64,000 nt of DNA from Prevotella sp. UBA4330 (lineage in GTDB: Bacteria > Bacteroidota > Bacteroidia > Bacteroidales > Bacteroidaceae): assembly GCA_002394385.1 (NCBI GenBank), contig DGTS01000011.1, positions 251,240 through 315,239 of the forward strand, read 5' to 3'. The translations under genes and the position numbers were made by a program. Position 1 is the stretch's first letter. Every line of letters begins with the position of its first letter. Below the pieces are notes generated by a model, which worked only from the letters and a program-made list of their open reading frames with translations, was not told the DNA's origin and did not search any database. Below are positions 25,619-34,296 of the stretch, piece after piece.

Positions 25619-28069
25619 ATGAAACGTATAACATTCCTGATTTCCACATTGCTTTTGGCAATAAACATCATGGCGCAAGACCACGTTCTGTGGTACGGCC
25701 GACCCGCAACCGACTGGCTCGAGGCGCTGCCCATAGGCAACTCTCACCTCGGCGCGATGGTCTATGGAGGCACCGCGAACGACGAGATACAACTGAACGA
25801 GGAGACTTTCTGGTCGGGCTCGCCGCACAATAACAACAGCAACGAGTCGTTGCAGTATCTGCCAGAGGTGAGGAGACTCATCTTCGAGGGGCACGAGGAA
25901 GAGGCTCACGAACTCATAGAGAAGCATTTCATCAAGGGACCTCACGGCATGCGCTACCTCACGCTGGGCAGCATGAAGATAGACTTCGACAATATAGGCA
26001 ACGACGTTAGCGACTACCGCCGCGAACTGAACATCGGAAATGCTGTGGCAACGACACGTTTCCGCAGCGACGAGACCACCTATACACGCACGGTGTTTGC
26101 CTCGCAGCAGGACAATGTCATCGTGGTGCGACTGTCGGCAAGGGGAAAGAACAAACTATGTTTCAACGTTCGGCACGAGGTTCCATTTGAGGTTGAGCGC
26201 AGTGTGAGCAACCATCAACTGACGGCAAAGATAAAGAACGTGGAGCATGAGGGCATTCCAGGAGGACTCAGTGCCGAATGTCGCATCATGGTTTGCAGCG
26301 ACAGCGAGATTGTTGACGGAGCAGAGAGCATCAGCGTTGTGAATGCCGACGATGCCACAATATTCATCGTGGCAGCCACAAACTATGTTAACTACCACGA
26401 CATCAGCGGCGACCCGCACAAGAAAAACGATGCTTCGATGGCCGCCTTCAACGGAAAGGATTACGAGCAGATGCTCGCCGAGCACACCAAGAAGTATCGC
26501 GAGCAGTATGACCGCGTGTCACTCTCGCTCCCGAAAAACCAGAACTCGAGTCTCGAAACAGACAAACGTCTCGCCGCTTTCGCCAACACCCAGCAACCCA
26601 TAGACCTCGACATGGTGTCGCTGATGATGCAATACGGGCGCTATCTGCTCATCTCTTCGTCGCAACCAGGCGGACAGCCAGCCAATCTTCAGGGCGTATG
26701 GAACGACAAACTATTTGCTCCGTGGGACTCGAAATACACCATCAACATCAACGCCGAAATGAACTACTGGCCTGCTCTTGTGGGAAACATCGCCGAGACG
26801 CAGATGCCTCTGTTCGACATGATTCGCGACCTGAGCGTCACCGGGGCACAAACGGCTCGCCAGATGTACGGCTGCAATGGATGGGTGGCTCACCACAACA
26901 CCGACCTTTGGCGCATTGCGGGACCTGTTGACGGCACTCTGTGGGGAATGTTCCCTACGGGAGGAGCATGGCTCACCACGCATATCTGGCAGCACTACCT
27001 GTTCACCGGCGACCGCGATTTCCTCCGCAAGAACTACGACGTGATGAAAGGCGCAGCCGATTTCCTGCTCGACTACATGCAGCCTCATCCCAAGTATGGA
27101 TGGACAATGACTGTTCCGACGGTGTCGCCAGAGCATGGTCCGATGGGCAAGAAAACCACGGTGACAGCAGGCTCCACTATGGACAACCAGATTGTTTTCG
27201 ACGTTCTGAGCAACACCTTGCGCGCAACCGAGGTGTTAGGAATAAAAGACGCGGCATACATCAAGAAGTTGAAGAAGACTCTCGGCAACTTGCCTCCAAT
27301 GCAGATAGGACGCTACAAGCAACTGCAAGAGTGGATAATCGACGGCGACGACCCGAAAGACGAGCACCGACACATATCTCATCTCTACGGGCTTTACCCC
27401 TCAAACCAGATTTCGCCATACCGAAACCCGGAACTGTTCACCGCTGCCGCCAACACGCTGAATCAGCGCGGAGACATGGCGACGGGATGGAGCCTGGGGT
27501 GGAAAATAAACTTCTGGGCACGAATGCTTGACGGCGACCATGCCTTCAAGATAATAAACAACATGCTGCACCTGCTGCCGCACGACAGTCTTGCAATGAA
27601 GATTCGCGACGGAAGGACATACCCCAACCTCTTCGATGCCCACCCGCCATTCCAGATTGACGGCAACTTCGGCTGTGCAGCGGGCATTTGCGAGATGCTG
27701 GTGCAGAGCCACGACGGTGCGGTGCATCTGCTCCCAGCCCTGCCAAGCACATGGAACGAGGGAGAAGTAAAGGGACTGCGTGCCCGCGGTGGCTTCGTCG
27801 TTGACATGAAGTGGCAAGACGGCACACTGAAAGAGGCTACCGTAAAGTCAACCATCGGCGGCACTCTGCGCCTGCGCTCATACACACCGCTGAAGGGGAA
27901 GGGACTGAAACCTGCCAAGGGCGACTGTCCCAACGCGCTCCTTATGTCGGCCGACATAAAGCAGCCTCTGAAGTCTGACGAACTGAAAAGCATCGACCTG
28001 CTCCCTCTCCGCAAAGTTTATGAATATGACTTGAAGACAGTAAAGGGGAAAGAATATAAACTCTTTTAA
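25619..28069 (+). CDS. Glycoside hydrolase family 95 (alpha-L-fucosidase type)
   Basis: An 816-residue exported enzyme with signal peptide to about residue 19 (NIMAQ). The N-terminal domain opens with WYGRPATDWLEALPIGNSHLGAMVYGG and QLNEETFWSGSPH, the signature of GH95. The catalytic (alpha/alpha)6 domain carries GVWNDKLFAPWDSKYTININAEMNYWP near residues 360-386, and DAHPPFQIDGNFGCAAGI near 674-691 with the likely acid/base region. GH95 enzymes release terminal alpha-1,2-linked fucose (some act on galactose) by inversion; host mucin glycans or plant xyloglucan are plausible substrates. It has its own promoter and a strong terminator, and it is not part of a SusCD-type locus. Confidence 0.92.
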   Translation: MKRITFLISTLLLAINIMAQDHVLWYGRPATDWLEALPIGNSHLGAMVYGGTANDEIQLNEETFWSGSPHNNNSNESLQYLPEVRRLIFEGHEEEAHELIEKHFIKGPHGMRYLTLGSMKIDFDNIGNDVSDYRRELNIGNAVATTRFRSDETTYTRTVFASQQDNVIVVRLSARGKNKLCFNVRHEVPFEVERSVSNHQLTAKIKNVEHEGIPGGLSAECRIMVCSDSEIVDGAESISVVNADDATIFIVAATNYVNYHDISGDPHKKNDASMAAFNGKDYEQMLAEHTKKYREQYDRVSLSLPKNQNSSLETDKRLAAFANTQQPIDLDMVSLMMQYGRYLLISSSQPGGQPANLQGVWNDKLFAPWDSKYTININAEMNYWPALVGNIAETQMPLFDMIRDLSVTGAQTARQMYGCNGWVAHHNTDLWRIAGPVDGTLWGMFPTGGAWLTTHIWQHYLFTGDRDFLRKNYDVMKGAADFLLDYMQPHPKYGWTMTVPTVSPEHGPMGKKTTVTAGSTMDNQIVFDVLSNTLRATEVLGIKDAAYIKKLKKTLGNLPPMQIGRYKQLQEWIIDGDDPKDEHRHISHLYGLYPSNQISPYRNPELFTAAANTLNQRGDMATGWSLGWKINFWARMLDGDHAFKIINNMLHLLPHDSLAMKIRDGRTYPNLFDAHPPFQIDGNFGCAAGICEMLVQSHDGAVHLLPALPSTWNEGEVKGLRARGGFVVDMKWQDGTLKEATVKSTIGGTLRLRSYTPLKGKGLKPAKGDCPNALLMSADIKQPLKSDELKSIDLLPLRKVYEYDLKTVKGKEYKLF

Positions 28070-28090
28070 GCAGACACACAGACAAAGAAT

Positions 28091-28130
28091 CTTCCCTATC
28101 TGCCACCTGGCAGCATAGGGAAGTTTTTTT
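28091..28130 (+). terminator. Intrinsic terminator after the GH95 gene
   Basis: CTTCCCTAT-CTGCC pairs with GGCAG-CATAGGGAAG, followed by T7. Confidence 0.92.
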
Positions 28131-28140
28131 ATTGTTCACT

Positions 28141-28176
28141 TTGCAACTGGGTTGCATTTCTTTTGTCTTAACTTTG
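28141..28176 (+). promoter_or_regulatory. Promoter and candidate operator of the metal-efflux genes
   Basis: TAACTTTG (28169-28176) is the -7 element. Just upstream, TTGCAACTGGGTTGCAT (28141-28157) is a 7-3-7 dyad covering the -33 region, a position suited to a repressor such as a Fur/Zur-type regulator. The regulator itself is not in view. Confidence 0.5.
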
Positions 28177-28220
28177 CACCCAGAAAAGAATAAAATTATC
28201 CACCAAGTAATTAAGATAAC

Positions 28221-28439
28221 ATGAAAAAGTCGTTTAAGATTGAGGTTGACTGCGCCAACTGCGCTAACCTCGTTGAGGAGAAAGTTAAGAATGTAAAGGG
28301 AGTGAAGAGTGTCAGCGTGGTATTCATGACACAGAAAATGAAAATCGAGTTCGACGACGATGCCGACCCAGAAACAGTTTTGAAAGAGGTGTTGCGCGTG
28401 GCAAAGAAAGTGGAACCGGATTTTGAAATTCTCAGTTGA
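28221..28439 (+). CDS. Heavy-metal-associated (HMA) domain protein
   Basis: A 72-residue ferredoxin-fold metal chaperone. The metal site is CANC in EVDCANCANLVEEK (residues about 9-22), here following Asp where copper chaperones commonly have a Met. It should bind a soft metal ion and pass it to the P1B ATPase whose gene starts 69 bp downstream. Separation of the HMA domain from the ATPase into its own gene is notable because the ATPase N-terminus lacks one. Confidence 0.9.
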   Translation: MKKSFKIEVDCANCANLVEEKVKNVKGVKSVSVVFMTQKMKIEFDDDADPETVLKEVLRVAKKVEPDFEILS

Positions 28440-28499
28440 TAAGTTAATGAGTTAATGAGTTGATAAGTTAATGAGTTGACAAGTTAATGAGTTGACAAG
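28437..28499. repeat. Tandem TTGATAAGTTAATGAG-type repeat
   Basis: Four imperfect copies of a 16-bp unit fill the spacer between the HMA gene and the ATPase gene. They begin with the HMA stop codon. Confidence 0.8.
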
Positions 28500-28508
28500 A
28501 AACAAGTT

Positions 28509-30509
28509 ATGACCAAGAAACAACGCACGATGCTCATACGCATCATCGTGGCGGCAGTGCTTACCGCCGTGCTGGCATTGCTGCCAGACATCACGGCGCT
28601 GCCACTGGGCAACGTGGCGCATGGGCTGCTATATTATATAGTGGTGTATCTCATCATTGGCTACGACATCCTGCGCAAAGCATTGCTCGGCATCAGGAAC
28701 AGCCGTGTCTTCGACGAGAATTTCCTTATGGTTGTTGCCACTCTCGGAGCCTTCGCCCTGGCTCTTTACGAGCAGAGCGGCGACTATCTGGAGGCCATCG
28801 CCGTGATGCTGTTCTATCAGGTGGGCGAGTTTTTCCAGAGTTATGCCGTGGGCAAGAGCCGCCGCGACATCACGAAACTGATGGACATACGTCCCGACTA
28901 CGCCAACATCGAGCAGACCGACGGTTCGCTGGAGCGCGTTGACCCTGATGATGTGGAGGTGGGACAGACAATCATTGTTCAGCCAGGTGAGAAAGTACCG
29001 ATTGACGGCATCGTCATTGAGGGTGTTTCTTCTCTTAACACCGCTGCCCTCACCGGCGAGTCGTTGCCGCAGGAGATAAGCGAAGGACAGGAGATTATAA
29101 GCGGCAGCATCAACATGACTGGTGTGCTGAAGGTGCGCACCACGAAAGAGTTCGACGAGTCAACAGTGTCAAAGATTCTGGAACTCGTGGAGGACAGTGC
29201 CTCGCACAAGTCACGCTCGGAGGACTTCATCACGCGTTTTGCACGCATATACACCCCTGCGGTGTGCATCGCGGCTCTGACTTTGGCATTGCTCCCACCA
29301 ATAGTGCGGTTGATATTCATGGGCAGCGAGCCGATGTGGAGCCAGTGGATATACCGCGCGCTGATATTCCTCGTCATCAGTTGTCCATGCGCTTTGGTTG
29401 TCAGCATACCGCTCTCGTTCTTCGCAGGCATCGGAGGTGCCAGCCGCGAGGGCATATTGGTGAAGGGAGCCAACATGCTGGAGACCCTGGCAAAAGTGAA
29501 GACCGTAGTGCTCGACAAGACAGGCACCCTGACGCTCGGTGTCTTTGACGTGACCGCAATGCACGATATTGACGATGCCGACAAGACCAACGAGGAGGAG
29601 AAACGCCGCCTCGTGGAACTGGCTGCGCTGGCAGAGTGCGCCTCGTCCCACCCTATCAGCAAGAGTCTGCAACGTGCCTACGGCAAGACTATTGACCACA
29701 GCCGCGTCAGCGACATTCAGGAAATCAGCGGCCACGGCATCACCGCCGTTGTTGACGGTAAGAAGGTGAGCGTGGGCAACGAGAAACTGATGGAGAAAGA
29801 GGGCGTGGAGTGCTGCCATTGCCATGCCTCGGGCACCATCGTTCACGTGGCGTGTGACGGTAACTATATGGGGCACATCGTGCTGGGTGATGTCGTGAAG
29901 CCACATGCAGCCGAGGCTATCGAGGCCATGCGCAAGGCTGGGGTAAGCCAGACGGTAATACTCACCGGCGACAACAAGAAAGTGGCTGAGGAAGTGGCGG
30001 CACACCTGCACGTTGACAAGGTGTATAGCGAACTGCTGCCTGCCGACAAGGTGAAGATGCTCGAAGAAATACAGACACATGCCCCTGTCTCGCAAACTCA
30101 GAAACCCACAAACTCAGGAAAACACATCCCTCCCTTGGGGAGGGCTTGGGTGGGTTCCCGCTCTATTACCGCCTTCGTGGGCGACGGCATCAATGACGCG
30201 CCAGTGCTCTCGCGTGCCGACCTCGGCATAGCAATGGGCGGACTGGGCAGTGATGCGGCAATAGAGGCAGCCGACATCGTGCTTATGGACGACGACCCGA
30301 TGAAGATTGCAAAGGCAATACGCATATCTCGGAAGACTCTCTCAATAGTGTGGCAGAACATCATCATGGCTCTCGGCATCAAGGCGGTGTGCCTGCTTCT
30401 CGGTGCGGTGGGCATCGCTAACATGTGGCTTGCCATCTTCGCCGATGTGGGAGTGCTCATTCTCGCGGTGCTGAACGCTATCCGCGCGATGTACGTTAAA
30501 AAGATATGA
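28509..30509 (+). CDS. P1B-type heavy-metal-translocating ATPase (Zn/Cd/Co/Pb-like) with repeat insertion
   Basis: A 666-residue membrane pump that exports metal ions at the expense of ATP. The intramembrane metal site is C292-P-C294 in SCPCALVV, the phosphorylated aspartate is D336 in DKTGTLT, the HP motif is SSHPIS near residue 380, and the hinge is VGDGINDAPV near residue 556. No N-terminal HMA domain is present; the 72-residue protein upstream may replace it. Between LEEI (about residue 522) and the hinge, about 27 residues (ending GKHIPPLGRAWVGSRS) do not occur in ordinary family members and are encoded in part by the palindromic repeat at 30119-30158. The reading frame is kept, but the loop lies next to the ATP-binding domain, so activity should be tested. 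Confidence 0.92.
   Translation: MTKKQRTMLIRIIVAAVLTAVLALLPDITALPLGNVAHGLLYYIVVYLIIGYDILRKALLGIRNSRVFDENFLMVVATLGAFALALYEQSGDYLEAIAVMLFYQVGEFFQSYAVGKSRRDITKLMDIRPDYANIEQTDGSLERVDPDDVEVGQTIIVQPGEKVPIDGIVIEGVSSLNTAALTGESLPQEISEGQEIISGSINMTGVLKVRTTKEFDESTVSKILELVEDSASHKSRSEDFITRFARIYTPAVCIAALTLALLPPIVRLIFMGSEPMWSQWIYRALIFLVISCPCALVVSIPLSFFAGIGGASREGILVKGANMLETLAKVKTVVLDKTGTLTLGVFDVTAMHDIDDADKTNEEEKRRLVELAALAECASSHPISKSLQRAYGKTIDHSRVSDIQEISGHGITAVVDGKKVSVGNEKLMEKEGVECCHCHASGTIVHVACDGNYMGHIVLGDVVKPHAAEAIEAMRKAGVSQTVILTGDNKKVAEEVAAHLHVDKVYSELLPADKVKMLEEIQTHAPVSQTQKPTNSGKHIPPLGRAWVGSRSITAFVGDGINDAPVLSRADLGIAMGGLGSDAAIEAADIVLMDDDPMKIAKAIRISRKTLSIVWQNIIMALGIKAVCLLLGAVGIANMWLAIFADVGVLILAVLNAIRAMYVKKI
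30119..30158. repeat. G/C-run palindrome inserted in frame in the P1B ATPase gene
   Basis: The core CCCTCCCTTGGGGAGGG is flanked by ACACAT and CTTGGGTGGG. The layout matches repeat copies in spacers at 43674-43710 and 44800-44838, but here it is translated. Confidence 0.75.
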
Positions 30510-30603
30510 ATTACGGTAATAAGCACTTGGCTATGAGTGGTTTTTCCGTAAAAAGTGCACGAATCTCGGTAAAAATGGTAATGTGATATATGCAAATAAT
30601 TAT

Positions 30604-30611
30604 TATCTTTG
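30604..30611 (+). promoter_or_regulatory. -7 element TATCTTTG deciding the start of the CMD/cupin gene
   Basis: The element ends 4 nt before the ATG at 30616, so an upstream ATG at 30583 would precede the promoter and is rejected. Confidence 0.6.
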
Positions 30612-30615
30612 CGGC

Positions 30616-31746
30616 ATGAAAAGAATAATGGTTATTATCGCGGTGATTACATCATGTATGAGCATCGCTGCACAAACAAAACAGAATAACATGGTACTGA
30701 ACAAGCAACAGCAAAGCATGGTTGCCATTGCCTGCCTTGAGGCAAAGGGCGACTTGGAGAACTTGAGCAAGGCTATTGACTGCGGTCTCGACAACGGACT
30801 GACCGTAAACCAGATTAAAGAGGCACTGAGCCAACTCTATGCCTACACGGGATTTCCACGCAGTCTGAACGGTCTGGGCACTCTGCAAAGGGTTATCGGC
30901 GAGCGTGAGAAGGCTGGCAAAACAACCATTGAGGGAAAAGATGCAGACCCAATGACTAAAGACTACGATGCCCTTAAACAAGGCACCGAGGTGCAGACTC
31001 AACTATGCGGCGGCATACCATTCAACTACACCTTCGCACCAGCAACAGACTATTACCTGAAGGCGCATCTCTTCGGCGACATCTTTGCACGCAACACGCT
31101 GACACATGCCGAGCGCGAACTGGTCACCGTCTCTGCACTGAGCGGCATCGAGGGTGTTGACCCACAACTGACAAGTCATGTTGCAGGCGCACGCAACATG
31201 GGACTCAGCGACGACGAGATAAAGAGCATTCCCGAGGCTCTCGCCACAAGTGTGGGCATCACCGAGGCCACACGCTGTCGCAAGGCTATTGCGAAAGTGT
31301 TCGGCGAGCAGATAGATGAACGCCAGTTTGCCATAGACAACAAGGTGGGCATTGCCGACAGTCCATATCCTGTGGGCAACCCTAACACAGGATACGCACA
31401 GTACTTCATCGGCAACTCATACCTTGCACCATTGGAGGCAGAAAAAGGCGGCGTAGTTAATGTTACCTTCGAGCCAGGATGTCGCAACAACTGGCACATT
31501 CACCACAAGCAGGTGCAAGTGCTTATTTGTGTTGCTGGCCGCGGATGGTATCAGGAATGGGGCAAGCCAGCCATCGAACTGAAGCCAGGCGTTGTCGTTG
31601 CCATTCCTGCCGAGATGAAGCATTGGCACGGTGCGGCAAAAGACAGTTGGATGCAACACCTGACGTACCACACCAACGTACAGGAAGGTGCCAGCAACGA
31701 GTGGTGCGAGCCTGTAGTTGATGAGGTCTATAACAAGTTGAAATAA
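30616..31746 (+). CDS. Carboxymuconolactone decarboxylase-like / cupin fusion protein
   Basis: A 376-residue exported protein (start at 30616; signal peptide to about SIAAQ). Two AhpD/CMD-like helical domains are followed by a cupin. The first CMD domain spans about residues 30-85 (KGDLENLSKAIDCGLDNGLT), and the second spans about 140-205 (LTHAERELVTVSALSGI). The cupin (about 285-350) has metal-ligand histidines in WHIHHKQVQVLICVAGRG and HWHGAAKDSW. Such fusions are annotated as peroxidase- or quinone-related oxidoreductases without firm function. The CMD domains here lack the CxxC motif of AhpD. It stands alone, with a strong hairpin terminator. Confidence 0.85.
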   Translation: MKRIMVIIAVITSCMSIAAQTKQNNMVLNKQQQSMVAIACLEAKGDLENLSKAIDCGLDNGLTVNQIKEALSQLYAYTGFPRSLNGLGTLQRVIGEREKAGKTTIEGKDADPMTKDYDALKQGTEVQTQLCGGIPFNYTFAPATDYYLKAHLFGDIFARNTLTHAERELVTVSALSGIEGVDPQLTSHVAGARNMGLSDDEIKSIPEALATSVGITEATRCRKAIAKVFGEQIDERQFAIDNKVGIADSPYPVGNPNTGYAQYFIGNSYLAPLEAEKGGVVNVTFEPGCRNNWHIHHKQVQVLICVAGRGWYQEWGKPAIELKPGVVVAIPAEMKHWHGAAKDSWMQHLTYHTNVQEGASNEWCEPVVDEVYNKLK

Positions 31747-31772
31747 CGTTATGCGAAAGTTATAACTTACGT

Positions 31773-31833
31773 TACTGAAGTTTCGCAAGTTGAAGGAGTT
31801 AAGGAGTTGACTTGGCGAAACTTCAGTACTTTT
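31773..31833 (+). terminator. Terminator hairpin with a repeat in its loop
   Basis: TACTGAAGTTTCGC (31773-31786) pairs perfectly with GCGAAACTTCAGTA (31815-31828), then CTTTT. The 28-nt loop holds GGAGTTAAGGAGTT, a member of the dispersed GGAGTTA family. Confidence 0.85.
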
Positions 31834-31883
31834 AAAATAAACACTTTTTCGGTGTAAGATGCTGGTTTCTGCAAAAGAATGAT

Positions 31884-31891
31884 TACTTTTG
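31884..31891 (+). promoter_or_regulatory. -7 element TACTTTTG deciding the next start
   Basis: It lies after an upstream in-frame ATG (31879), so translation more probably starts at 31915. Confidence 0.6.
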
Positions 31892-31914
31892 CAGAAAATA
31901 AAGCAATTACAACG

Positions 31915-32349
31915 ATGAGACACAAGATATACGTTGCCAGCAGTTGGCGTAACGTACACTTCCCTGAAGTGGTTGAAGCGTTGAGGAAGGCAGGACATGA
32001 GGTGTACGACTTCCGTAATCCTCCGTCAGGCGACACAGGCTTCAAGTGGAGCAGCGTGAGCGAGGACTACATGGAGTGGAGCCCGCAGGAATATCGTGAT
32101 CAGTTGCAGCACCCCAAGGCAGTGCGCCAGTTTGCCAATGACATTAGTGCTATGGAGACATGCGACGTGTGCGTACTGGTGTTGCCATGCGGTCGCAGTG
32201 CTCACACCGAAGCAGGATGGTTTGCAGGAAAAGGACGCACCACCATAGCCTATATTCCCGAGCGGCAAGAGCCTGAACTGATGTACAAACTGTTCAGCGC
32301 GGTGTGTTGTACGATGGACGAACTGATAGAGCGGTTAAATGAAGAATGA
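31915..32349 (+). CDS. Nucleoside 2-deoxyribosyltransferase-like protein
   Basis: A 144-residue cytoplasmic protein beginning MRHKIYVASSWRN. The opening strand (KIYVASSWRN), a central AMETCDVCVLVLPCGRSAHTEAGWFAGKGR segment near residues 81-110, and the fold order resemble the nucleoside 2-deoxyribosyltransferase/TIR-like Rossmann group, in which the HTEAG glutamate is the nucleophile. It may cleave or exchange glycosidic bonds of nucleotides or NAD-like molecules, or belong to a non-catalytic relative. The chosen start follows the promoter at 31884-31891. It stands alone, before a flavoprotein gene. Confidence 0.7.
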   Translation: MRHKIYVASSWRNVHFPEVVEALRKAGHEVYDFRNPPSGDTGFKWSSVSEDYMEWSPQEYRDQLQHPKAVRQFANDISAMETCDVCVLVLPCGRSAHTEAGWFAGKGRTTIAYIPERQEPELMYKLFSAVCCTMDELIERLNEE

Positions 32350-32397
32350 AAAAGGTGATATTTGAGACCCTATAATAATCTCACAAACTATAGAATT

Positions 32398-33012
32398 ATG
32401 AGCAAGGTATTACTTATAAACGGTTCGCCACGAAAGAACGGGAACACGTTCATCGCTCTTTCAGAGGTGGCAAATACTCTGAACAGTCATGGCATCGAAA
32501 CCGAGATTGCATGGATAGGCAACAAGCCTGTACGCGGCTGCATAGCCTGCGGCACGTGCAAGGCAAAGGGCAACGGACGATGTGTTTTCAACGACGACAT
32601 CTGCAACGAAATGATTGAGAAGATGAACCATGCCGACGCACTCGTGGTGGGTTCGCCGACATACTACGGAACGCCCACAGGCAGCGTGCTGTCGCTGATT
32701 CACCGAATGTTCTTCGCCGGTGCCGACGTGCAGAACAAGCCCGCAGCAGCAGTGATAGTATGCCGTCGCGGCGGTGCCACGGCAGCATTCCAGACTCTGC
32801 AAATGCCGTTCCAGATGGTGAACATGCCACTGGTAACCTCACAGTACTGGAACATCGCATACGGTCGCGAAGAGGGCGAGGCCGCTCTCGATGCCGAGGG
32901 AATGCAGACCATGCGCACGCTTGCCAACAACATGGCGTGGATGCTGAAGTCGCTTAACCGCGACGATGCTCCCGAGCGTGAGCCCTGGCAGGGAATGCAC
33001 TTCATAAGGTGA
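32398..33012 (+). CDS. Flavodoxin-family NAD(P)H oxidoreductase / iron-sulfur flavoprotein type
   Basis: A 204-residue FMN-binding protein starting SKVLLINGSPRKNGNTFIAL, the phosphate-binding loop of the family. CIACGTCKAKGNGRC near residues 47-61 forms a compact cysteine cluster as in iron-sulfur flavoproteins. The second FMN loop is VVGSPTYYGTPTGSVLSL. It is likely a cytoplasmic reductase acting on quinones or small electron carriers. An upstream ATG (32362) exists, but the fold begins at 32398, so that start is preferred. Confidence 0.85.
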   Translation: MSKVLLINGSPRKNGNTFIALSEVANTLNSHGIETEIAWIGNKPVRGCIACGTCKAKGNGRCVFNDDICNEMIEKMNHADALVVGSPTYYGTPTGSVLSLIHRMFFAGADVQNKPAAAVIVCRRGGATAAFQTLQMPFQMVNMPLVTSQYWNIAYGREEGEAALDAEGMQTMRTLANNMAWMLKSLNRDDAPEREPWQGMHFIR

Positions 33013-33046
33013 GAATAATCAGGTTATAATATAAGGAGGACCAGCA

Positions 33047-33544
33047 ATGAAGAAAATCATGCTACTTTTACTGGCAGCGGCTACGATTGCCAGTTGTTCC
33101 ACAACGATGTATAACGCCGACGGAACGAAGATGACGAAACAGCAGATGCAAGCCGCAAGGGCTCAGCATGTGCGCGAGGGCATCGAGAACAGGCGATTCA
33201 CGATTAACGTTGACCGCATGTATCCCATGCGCATGCCGGCACGACACCTGTCGTCAACATACTCACTCGAAATAAAGGGCGACACCATAGTGTCTTACCT
33301 ACCCTACTTCGGGCGTGCATACTACGTGCCGTATGGCGGCGGAAAGGCACTTAACTTCACCGGCATCATGAGTTATTATGAGCCACGCCAGGGGAAAAGA
33401 GACGAGACGCGGATAGAAATAGGGGTGGAAAACGACGAGGACACTTACGTCTATACCCTCTCCATCTTCAGCAACGGCAATACAAGCATCGATGTGTTCT
33501 CGCGCAACCGCGAACAGATAGCATTCTCAGGAGAGATGGAGTGA
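33047..33544 (+). CDS. DUF4251 lipoprotein
   Basis: A 165-residue protein of the DUF4251 family, with a lipoprotein signal peptide (LLLAAATIASCS, lipidated Cys at residue 17). The conserved region runs NRRFTINVDRMYPMRMPARHLSSTYSLEIKGDTIVSYLPYFG and ends with REQIAFSGEME. The family is common in Bacteroidales and has no known function. A strong Shine-Dalgarno site (AAGGAGG at about 33031-33037) precedes the start, which is unusual in this window. Confidence 0.85.
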   Translation: MKKIMLLLLAAATIASCSTTMYNADGTKMTKQQMQAARAQHVREGIENRRFTINVDRMYPMRMPARHLSSTYSLEIKGDTIVSYLPYFGRAYYVPYGGGKALNFTGIMSYYEPRQGKRDETRIEIGVENDEDTYVYTLSIFSNGNTSIDVFSRNREQIAFSGEME

Positions 33545-33546
33545 TT

Positions 33547-33628
33547 GAGAGTTGAGAGTTGAAAGTGGAGAGTTGAAAGTGGAGAGTTGAAAGTGGAGAG
33601 TTGAAAGTTGAGCGGTGAATGTTGAACA
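33547..33628. repeat. Tandem GAGAGTTGAAAGTG repeat
   Basis: About five imperfect copies of a 14-bp unit (GAGAGTTGAAAGTG) follow the DUF4251 stop, then degenerate into GTTGAATG motifs. Confidence 0.8.
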
Positions 33629-33672
33629 TTTAGCAAAAAACAAAACTATTTAAGCAATAAGAAAGAAAACTC

Positions 33673-34242
33673 ATGGACATACTTAACGAGCGTATAATGC
33701 AGGACGGCAAATGCTTTCCTGGCGGAATACTGAAGGTGGACAGTTTCATAAACCACCAGATGGACCCGACACTGATGATGCAGATAGCAGAGGAATTCGT
33801 GAAGATATTCCGAGAGCGCAACATCAACAAGATAATAACCATCGAGGCAAGCGGCATAGCACCCGCAATACTCGTGGGTTATCTGATGCGCCTTCCTGTT
33901 GTCTTCATCAAGAAGAAACAACCCAAGACTATGGAGAGGATGCTCGTATCAACGATACACTCGTTCACCAAAGACCGCGACTACACCGTCTGCATCAGCA
34001 ACGACTACCTCACTGCAAGCGACCACATCCTCTTCATCGACGATTTCCTCGCTTATGGCAACGCCGCAATGGGAGTGGTTGACCTTGCCCGCCAGGCGGG
34101 AGCAACGATAGAGGGTATGGGCTTCATTATAGAGAAAGCCTTCCAGAATGGCGGCGAAAGAATCACGAAAGAAGGTATTTACTATCGCGCCCTTGCCACC
34201 GTTGAGAGTCTTGACGACTGCAAGATAGTGCTGAAAGAATAG
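33673..34242 (+). CDS. xpt: Xanthine phosphoribosyltransferase
   Basis: A 189-residue purine salvage enzyme converting xanthine and PRPP to XMP. NKIITIEASGIAPAIL (about residues 55-70) and the PRPP-binding motif HILFIDDFLAYGNAAMG (about 121-137) match Xpt closely. The enzyme is normally a cytoplasmic dimer. It has its own intrinsic terminator and no xanthine or purine riboswitch was seen upstream; the spacer instead carries the GAGAGTTG repeats. Confidence 0.93.
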   Translation: MDILNERIMQDGKCFPGGILKVDSFINHQMDPTLMMQIAEEFVKIFRERNINKIITIEASGIAPAILVGYLMRLPVVFIKKKQPKTMERMLVSTIHSFTKDRDYTVCISNDYLTASDHILFIDDFLAYGNAAMGVVDLARQAGATIEGMGFIIEKAFQNGGERITKEGIYYRALATVESLDDCKIVLKE

Positions 34243-34250
34243 AAAAACAA

Positions 34251-34278
34251 AAAGGAGTGATGCCTCACTCCTTTTTTT
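34251..34278 (+). terminator. Intrinsic terminator of xpt
   Basis: AAAGGAGTGA pairs with TCACTCCTTT around a 4-nt loop, then T-rich. Convergent with the next gene, which it may also serve. Confidence 0.88.
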
Positions 34279-34296
34279 ATTATTCTTTTATTATCC

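Noticed and set aside
30583..30615. Longer start for the CMD/cupin protein
   Set aside because: The -7 element lies at 30604-30611, after that ATG, and the signal peptide begins at 30616.
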